DNA of 64,000 nt from Bacteroidales bacterium. GTDB taxonomy: Bacteria > Bacteroidota > Bacteroidia > Bacteroidales > F082. Position 1 is the first letter of the stretch. Every line of letters starts with the position of its first letter. The translations under genes were made by a program, and so were the position numbers. A model generated the notes under the pieces. It was not told the origin of the DNA and made no database searches. It was given only the letters and a program-made list of their open reading frames with translations. This document shows positions 57,960 to 64,000 of this stretch, in pieces. Where the stretch lies: positions 1 through 64,000 of the forward strand of contig JAUYGX010000033.1 of assembly GCA_030690365.1 (NCBI GenBank), written 5' to 3'.

Positions 57960-59749
57960 TTTGAAATAATTACTTTTGTGATGAATTGTTTTTTGTTATG
58001 ATGGAATTTCACAATATAATATCCTGAATTAATTAAATTCGGCAGGTCGATTCTCACGGTAGAAAAGGACTCCATATTGAAGCTTTTTTCAAAAACAATT
58101 TGTCCCTGAATGTTCATCAACTGAAAATCATATCTTCCTGAGCCGGACGCAGATACATAAAGGTGGCTGACCAAGGGATTGGGCCAAACCCTGAGTGGAA
58201 ACTCATCAGCACATTCTGGTAGTTCCGTTGTGGTACTATCAGTAGAACAAACGGTAAGCTCATTACCCTGTACAAATCGTTGACGGGCTGGTATAGTTCC
58301 TGAATCGGGAACCGTTGGAATGCCAATGGATGGCCAGGGGTTGTTATCCCAGAATGCGGGTTTTGTATGTAAGTAGTAACTCGAATCAGGTAAATGAGTT
58401 GTACCTGAGGGGACTATTGTTCCTTTGATATTGTTCCCAAACTCAAAGTGATCAGTACCTGTCAGGAAATAAAGTCCATACAGCAAATCGGTATTGGTGA
58501 CTTCATTCCCAACAAAATTTTGTTGGTTTGTCATAAGAGAATCGCTTGAAGTCATAACGATACCATATAACTCGGCGCGGTTTCTGAAAAAGGTATTGTT
58601 AGGCCCTGAGGGTCCCCAATAATGGTCGATGATGATATTCTGAACAATATTGCCTTCAAATAAATTGGCATAGGCATAATGACCATGGGCACTGATGTCG
58701 CCTGAAAAGTCATTAATTTGCTCCGATCTGAAAGGCTCAATGGAATAATTATAGGCAATAACATTGCCATTTGATCCGGTTTTTACCATCATGGCATGGC
58801 GGAGTTTTTTAAAAATGTTGTTTTGAACCAAACATTCGCTGCTGTGCATCGAGAACGTGACGCCGTACCCACGCATGCCTGTTCCATCAAAAGTAAAGGC
58901 ATCATGAAAATAACAACCTTCTATCACCAAATTAAAGGAGGTATTGATATTTACATGGCTTCCCACACTGCTGTCACTTTCAACTCCCCTCACCACACAA
59001 TTGGAGGCGAAATTGAAAAAAATGTTCGCTCCTGCCCCTTCGTCTGGAGCATCGGCACGTTTGATTTTCAAACACTCAACACCCACATTTTCAATGGGAT
59101 TAATGGGTCGTACCTGTGGATTCAGTTCTGGCAGATAATCGATTCGCAATGGGCTTTCCAGAAAGAGCTTGTCGCCAATTATGTCCACAACGCGTGTAAT
59201 CTGGCCTACTGAATAGTCTGCCCAGGAGATGGGAACCGAATTCCAGCTGCCATTTTCTTCTCTGATTTCAATGGTTTGTCCAACATTAAATCCCGATGGA
59301 TTTGCAACCTGAATCCAGGGACTGTCTTTTTCGAAGCCTCCGTCAATGGGAGTAAAGTCTTCTGTCTGGCCCTTTTGAATGTTAATGCAGTTGAGAACAC
59401 GTTGACCAAAACGAAAAAGCAAGGTGGATGAGTCAGCGGAATTACCTTTTAGAAGCACGCTGTCGGATAAGTTCAAAGGGTCGGTGAGCAGGTATACACC
59501 AGAGGGAAAGTAGACGGTTCCCAGTCGACCATTTAGTGAATTAATTGCTGATTGAATGGCTGGCTGATCGTTTGCAACACCATCGCCAAAAGCCCCAAAA
59601 TCTTTTACGTTAACTTGTTGTTCTGGATAGATAAAGTGATGGTTATTAATTACATCTGACCAATCTACGGTGCGATTTTCCGGTATTACCTGGGCCATCG
59701 ATGTGCAAAGTGTAATGAAAAAACCGAATATGCATAAAGCCACTTTCAT
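57956..59749 (-). CDS. T9SS cargo: pectate-lyase-like beta-helix protein
   Basis: QVNVKDFGAFGDGVANDQPAIQSAINSLNGRLGTVYFPSGVYLL; CTD FPLRVWPNPLVSHLYVSASG...SGYYIVKFHHNKKQFITKVIISK. Overlaps the next gene by 4 nt. Confidence 0.9.
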   Translation of the reverse strand: MKVALCIFGFFITLCTSMAQVIPENRTVDWSDVINNHHFIYPEQQVNVKDFGAFGDGVANDQPAIQSAINSLNGRLGTVYFPSGVYLLTDPLNLSDSVLLKGNSADSSTLLFRFGQRVLNCINIQKGQTEDFTPIDGGFEKDSPWIQVANPSGFNVGQTIEIREENGSWNSVPISWADYSVGQITRVVDIIGDKLFLESPLRIDYLPELNPQVRPINPIENVGVECLKIKRADAPDEGAGANIFFNFASNCVVRGVESDSSVGSHVNINTSFNLVIEGCYFHDAFTFDGTGMRGYGVTFSMHSSECLVQNNIFKKLRHAMMVKTGSNGNVIAYNYSIEPFRSEQINDFSGDISAHGHYAYANLFEGNIVQNIIIDHYWGPSGPNNTFFRNRAELYGIVMTSSDSLMTNQQNFVGNEVTNTDLLYGLYFLTGTDHFEFGNNIKGTIVPSGTTHLPDSSYYLHTKPAFWDNNPWPSIGIPTVPDSGTIPARQRFVQGNELTVCSTDSTTTELPECADEFPLRVWPNPLVSHLYVSASGSGRYDFQLMNIQGQIVFEKSFNMESFSTVRIDLPNLINSGYYIVKFHHNKKQFITKVIISK

Positions 59750-59802
59750 GGGGTTGTTACTTTTCGCTAAAATTAACTAATTTTATACCCAAAATCAATG
59801 CC

Positions 59803-60345
59803 ATGAAATTCCGGAAATTATTTTTGTTAACGATACTGATTGCGGCTTTTTCTTCTTGCAGGCAAGGCAGCATGGAAACGGTGACCAAGAAAATCCAATA
59901 CGATGTAAACATCAAAACCCCGGATCCGAATTACGATTGGTGGATCCAGAATCTGGTGGGTCCCGACCGCGAAAAATTGGTGGATATGATCATGTACGGT
60001 GCGTTGGAAGGCGGTGTTCAGGCGTACGATTATTTTAACAACCCGATCACTCCCAACGACATCAAAATGATTTTGGCGGATACCATACTCGTTAAATTCC
60101 GACACGAAGAGCCACCTTATGAGTTGTATGATTCTTTAATCGTTCACACCATCAATCGCAACGACATTCAGCGGATTCGGTTTATGGAAGAATGGAAAAT
60201 TAACCGCGAAACCCTACAAATGCAGAAAACCATCTACGGAATTTCCCCGGTTGCCAGGCGCCTCGATTCGCAAGGTGTTGAACGTTGGCAACCTCTTTTT
60301 TGGTTGTATACCGATAAGGAATTTATAAAAAAGCTAAAAGACTAA
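59803..60345 (+). CDS. GldN/PorN-like lipoprotein
   Basis: Lipobox FSSCRQG; NDIQRIRFMEEWKINRETLQMQKTIYGISPVA...PLFWLYT resembles the GldN C-terminal signature. Confidence 0.6.
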   Translation: MKFRKLFLLTILIAAFSSCRQGSMETVTKKIQYDVNIKTPDPNYDWWIQNLVGPDREKLVDMIMYGALEGGVQAYDYFNNPITPNDIKMILADTILVKFRHEEPPYELYDSLIVHTINRNDIQRIRFMEEWKINRETLQMQKTIYGISPVARRLDSQGVERWQPLFWLYTDKEFIKKLKD

Positions 60346-60370
60346 TCACACTATTTAAACTACTTAAACC

Positions 60371-60721
60371 ATGAAAATTATTTCACTTACCGATGTACCC
60401 GTCACCAAAGTCACCATGGAAGGGGCTTCAGGTGCAACCAAACAGATACCTCTTGCCGCCGAAGACGGTGCCCCCGTATATGCTTACCGGGTTTTCTCCC
60501 TGGAGGGCGACGGATTTACTCCATACCACCAGCATCCCTACGAACACATGAACTATATTATTGAAGGCGAAGGTTTTCTGGTAAACGAGCAAGGCGAACA
60601 ACAGTCCGTTAAAAAGGGCGACTTTGCCATGGTGCTTCCCAATGAGAAACACCAGTACCGCAATGCCTCTACCACCGAGAAGTTTGTGATGATTTGCGGT
60701 GTGCCGAAGGAGTTTCAGTAA
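60371..60721 (+). CDS. Cupin domain protein
   Basis: GFTPYHQHPYEHMNYIIEGEGFLVNEQGEQQSVKKGDFAMVLPNEKHQYRN. Confidence 0.9.
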   Translation: MKIISLTDVPVTKVTMEGASGATKQIPLAAEDGAPVYAYRVFSLEGDGFTPYHQHPYEHMNYIIEGEGFLVNEQGEQQSVKKGDFAMVLPNEKHQYRNASTTEKFVMICGVPKEFQ

Positions 60722-60876
60722 GGAACCTTTCTAATTCGTTGACTTAATCCTTTTCCAATTTTCGATGAAGACCTCGTCATTGAGTTGGCAATGATTTGAT
60801 CATTGTAAGAAAGCATGTGCTCATTTTTGTTTTTTCAATTTTCATTCTTCATTTTGAACTCCGGATTATTTCCTGC

Positions 60877-60942
60877 ATTCAGGTAAACTATTTGCGATTT
60901 TTGAAGTAAAATCTCCCGGAAATGGTTTGCCTGAATTTTTTT
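60877..60942 (+). terminator. Inverted repeat with T-tract downstream of cupin gene
   Basis: ATTCAGGTAAAC (60877-60888) vs GTTTGCCTGAAT (60925-60936), 11/12 pairing, followed by TTTTTT. Confidence 0.4.
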
Positions 60943-61118
60943 GATACCTTTGAGACTGAATCACAGCACTGCCACGATAACTAATACAGCGAACACATTT
61001 TTTGAGGATTAAAATAGACAAGGGATTGTTTATGAAGAATGGCAGTGGAAATTGGAGTGTGAATAATAAGGAAATGATAATATTACTGGGGATTACAATT
61101 ACGTTGTGGCACATTTGA

Positions 61119-61832
61119 ATGAAAATCGCAATTGACATTAAATCTGTCTTAATTCTAACGGTTGCTTTTATCCTTTTTACAGCAATTGGTACAGTAAGCC
61201 ACGAATATGGACACATAATTGTAGCCGAATCGGTAGGCTATAAGACGACCCTTCATTATAGAAGTATGAATTATGATAGTGGTGAACTGAATGATAAACA
61301 TTTAGAGATTTACAATCACAACAGAACAGAAATTGAAAACGGAACCGATTTTAAAAAAAAATCTGAATACGAAAGTGGAGTTGAAAAATTAAAGTTTGAT
61401 GGATTTTTAGTGACTATTGGTGGTCCTTTTCAAACAACGTTTACAGGTGTAGCAGGATTACTGATATTACTATTTCGCAGAAAGAAAATTGGAGAATACG
61501 GTTTAAATCTACTTGATTGGCTAGCAGTCTTTCTCTCATTATTTTGGTTACGAGAATTCTTTAATCTTGTGATGTCAGTAGTTAGTGAAATAATATTTCC
61601 AAACGGAAGCTATTTTGGTGGCGATGAGCAAAATATATCTTACTATTTAAATTTATGGGAAGGAACGATTTCAATCATTTTAGGGATAGCGGGCCTGGCA
61701 ATTTCATTATTTGTAATTTTTAAAATTGTACCAAACCGACTCAGATTGACATTTATATTGAGCGGATTATTGGGTGGCATAATTGGATTTATTTTATGGA
61801 TGAATATTTTGGGTCCAATAGTATTACCATAA
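61119..61832 (+). CDS. Membrane protein with M50-peptidase-like HExxH-type motif
   Basis: FTAIGTVSHEYGHIIVAESVGY (HEYGH) in a first TM; further TM segments. Confidence 0.6.
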   Translation: MKIAIDIKSVLILTVAFILFTAIGTVSHEYGHIIVAESVGYKTTLHYRSMNYDSGELNDKHLEIYNHNRTEIENGTDFKKKSEYESGVEKLKFDGFLVTIGGPFQTTFTGVAGLLILLFRRKKIGEYGLNLLDWLAVFLSLFWLREFFNLVMSVVSEIIFPNGSYFGGDEQNISYYLNLWEGTISIILGIAGLAISLFVIFKIVPNRLRLTFILSGLLGGIIGFILWMNILGPIVLP

Positions 61833-62007
61833 TGAAAATAAAAAACGTGCCACATTGTATAAGGGTAATGCAGGCGAAAGTGCTAAATTTAAACGAATTA
61901 AATATTAACAAACATATCGGCAAACTGAAAGTGAAGATCTTCTAATCCTCAATATGCTTATACAAGACAAGTCAGCAAAAATGTCAAGTGCATATAACGA
62001 AAAATAG

Positions 62008-62274
62008 GTGTCTTGCGAAAAAATCCAGACTGAAATGGGACATTTAACTATTAGCAACAAAATGCTGGACAAATATTTCGGTTTTCTTATAAATCTGGAT
62101 AATAACTCTAAGAAACGACTGATTATTAGACTTACTGAATCAATTGAAACAGAAAGGAAAGTAAATACTGACTTGAGTTTACTTTTTGGATCCTGGGCTG
62201 ACGATCGAGACTCAGACGAAATTATCAAAGAAATCAAGGATTCCAGGGTTGATAATCGAAATCTTGCTGAATAA
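62008..62274 (+). CDS. Antitoxin-like small protein (Bacteroidota VapB-partner-like), solitary
   Basis: LSLLFGSWADDRDSDEIIKEIKDSRVDNRN resembles the C-terminus of small antitoxins that usually precede PIN toxins; GTG start at 62008 or ATG at 62035. Confidence 0.5.
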   Translation: MSCEKIQTEMGHLTISNKMLDKYFGFLINLDNNSKKRLIIRLTESIETERKVNTDLSLLFGSWADDRDSDEIIKEIKDSRVDNRNLAE

Positions 62275-62463
62275 GAACATTTTAGTTCCACTTGTCTTCC
62301 GGTTTACCTACCGATTTACCTGCCGAAGGCATGGAGGTACGGAGGTAGGAAGCATGAAATAAAAATCACCGTGGGAAGAAAGAGTTGCCTTTTTAAATCC
62401 GCTTGCTACAATCCCATCTTGCCAATTATGTCTTTAACAGGTGAGTCTCAAATACTTTTTCCT

Positions 62464-63588
62464 TTATGGAACCGGTGTCGTCTCCACAGGTCTGCTGACA
62501 TACAAATTATGTCCCGACACATTGTAATCGGTGAGATGTCCTGAGCTGTTGTATGTTTTTTCCACATTGGTCTCGCTTCCGGTAATGGTGTTGAAAACCA
62601 GTATGCTGCGATCGATCACCCGGATGTAACCCGGATCGTCGCGTTGCAGTTGTCTGTTAATTTCATCTTCCCTGGAGCCACTCAACCGTTCTTTAAGTTT
62701 GTTCACCTGGTTGCCGACAATTCTTGAAAACAGGCTTTTGCGCTCGGGCCTAACTTCTCCGGCATCAGCCAACAACATCGTTTGAGGTTCGAAATCAGGG
62801 GTGCTTAGTTTTCCATAATCGTAAATATCAACCAACACGGTGGTGAGGGGCTTTTGGGGCAGACTGGTCATGGCCAAAGGCTGGTTTTCGATGGCAACCA
62901 CTCTTCTGACAGGAGGTCTAGCGTTGGCTGCCGGTTTCGGCGCAGGAACATTTTCTTTAACCGGGGGTTGTTTTTTCTGTGGAACGATTAATTCAGAAGA
63001 ACTGCTTTTGTTTGGAATCACCCTGGTGGTGCGATAAGTGTATGACTGAAGCAAAATCTCGTTGCCTTCCGGTACGGGTTGATTTCTGAAAAAGAATGAA
63101 ATTGCCAGCAGAATAGTGAGTCCCGCTGCTACCGATGACACCAGGGTAAAGGGGATCACTTTTCTCTTTTTCAAAGAATTTTTATCAGGGAATAAAATTT
63201 TTGTGTCTGGTTCAAGACGGAGTTTCTGATGCAGTTCGAACTCCTTGTGCAACATCGGGTTGACCGATAAAAACTGATTCAGGTGTTCGGTTTCTATATT
63301 ATTCAGGTCCTTTTCAGCGGAAGCGATAAAAAAAGTTTCATAGTTGGTTTCATCAATGCCGGCAACCTTTATGACGGGTGTTTTCTTCAACTCTTGTTTA
63401 AAGTCGGCTACAATGGTAAGGGGTTCGAGGGTAGCCAGTTCGAGTCCGTCGAATTCGTCTTTCAGTTCAGGATGCTGATTGAGAAAAGCAAGCAAAGCGG
63501 TTTCTTCAGCCTTCGAAAGCTGCCCATCGAGGTAGTCGATTACGAAAATTTCGTAATTCTGTAAATCGATAAGTGGTTGCTTTTTCAT
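62464..63588 (-). CDS. Single-TM anti-sigma-factor-like protein
   Basis: N-terminal YLDGQLSKAEETALLAFLNQHPELKDEFDGLE, one TM (VSSVAAGLTILLAISFFF), adjacent to ECF sigma. Confidence 0.7.
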   Translation of the reverse strand: MKKQPLIDLQNYEIFVIDYLDGQLSKAEETALLAFLNQHPELKDEFDGLELATLEPLTIVADFKQELKKTPVIKVAGIDETNYETFFIASAEKDLNNIETEHLNQFLSVNPMLHKEFELHQKLRLEPDTKILFPDKNSLKKRKVIPFTLVSSVAAGLTILLAISFFFRNQPVPEGNEILLQSYTYRTTRVIPNKSSSSELIVPQKKQPPVKENVPAPKPAANARPPVRRVVAIENQPLAMTSLPQKPLTTVLVDIYDYGKLSTPDFEPQTMLLADAGEVRPERKSLFSRIVGNQVNKLKERLSGSREDEINRQLQRDDPGYIRVIDRSILVFNTITGSETNVEKTYNSSGHLTDYNVSGHNLYVSRPVETTPVP

Positions 63589-63590
63589 GA

Positions 63591-64000
63591 CTAAAGTACG
63601 GTTTCGGTACTGATTAAATATTGTTTCAAACTCAAACGTGCACGGTAGATATACACTTTTACCTGAGCTTCGTTCAATCCGGTTATTTCTCCAATTTCCT
63701 CATAGCTGTAACCCTCGTAATCGCGCAGTAGCACTACTGTGCGCTGGATTTCTGAAAGCCTTGATAAAGCCAGGTCCAGCACTTCTTTCAGGTCGCTGTA
63801 GCCATGGTTTACCGGTTCGCTTTTATGCTCATGGCCTTCCATGCGTGTCATCCGGCTGTTTTTGCGAAAACTGTCGATCATGGTATGGTAGGCTGTGGTA
63901 AACAGGTATGATTTTCCTTTTTCCACCTGTACCTCATTCCGCCTGATCCACAACTTCATAAACGACTCCTGCACCAGATCGCGCGCGGCTTCGGCATCAC
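63591..64000 (-). CDS. ECF RNA polymerase sigma factor (5' end beyond the right edge)
   Basis: ...DAEAARDLVQESFMKLWIRRNEV...KSYLFTTAYHTMIDSFRK...LSEIQRTVVLLRDYEGYSYEEIGEITGLNEAQVKVYIYRARLSLKQYL; frame stays open to 64000. Confidence 0.92.
   Translation of the reverse strand, partial: DAEAARDLVQESFMKLWIRRNEVQVEKGKSYLFTTAYHTMIDSFRKNSRMTRMEGHEHKSEPVNHGYSDLKEVLDLALSRLSEIQRTVVLLRDYEGYSYEEIGEITGLNEAQVKVYIYRARLSLKQYLISTETVL

Overview
This 64 kb window is Bacteroidota chromosome: type IX secretion (T9SS) cargo and accessory genes, gldF/gldG, TAnnTTTG-type -7 promoters. About 45 protein genes are supported. No rRNA, tRNA, CRISPR array or transposase was recognised. From left to right it holds: a murF-like gene running off the left edge and absent from the ORF track; pdxA; obgE; an orphan NarL-type regulator with a degenerate receiver; an LpxR-family protein; and a 1139-aa sensor/receiver/ATP-grasp (PPDK_N-like) protein. 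Next comes a compact NuoE/NuoF/(NuoG+GltD+Fdh-like fusion)/DHOD-like redox operon, a DUF3857/transglutaminase pair with one apparent pseudoenzyme, and SlyD with a Cys/His-rich tail. A coupled minus-strand block of poorly characterised genes (21.4-27.9 kb) follows. Then there is a T9SS surface-protein locus (OmpA/PorE-like, PorP/SprF, 1715-aa type-B CTD adhesin), a propeller histidine kinase with a LytTR regulator, and a second ATP-grasp/receiver protein (1003 aa). The right part has GldG/GldF, an ABC-F protein whose second nucleotide site looks degenerate, more T9SS cargo, a GldN-like lipoprotein, a small cassette-like accessory patch (M50-like gene and a solitary antitoxin-like gene), and an ECF sigma/anti-sigma pair cut by the right edge. 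The best candidates for an undescribed system are the paired receiver+ATP-grasp proteins and the NuoEFG-GltD-DHOD redox operon. All family calls come from reading motifs; no database search was run.
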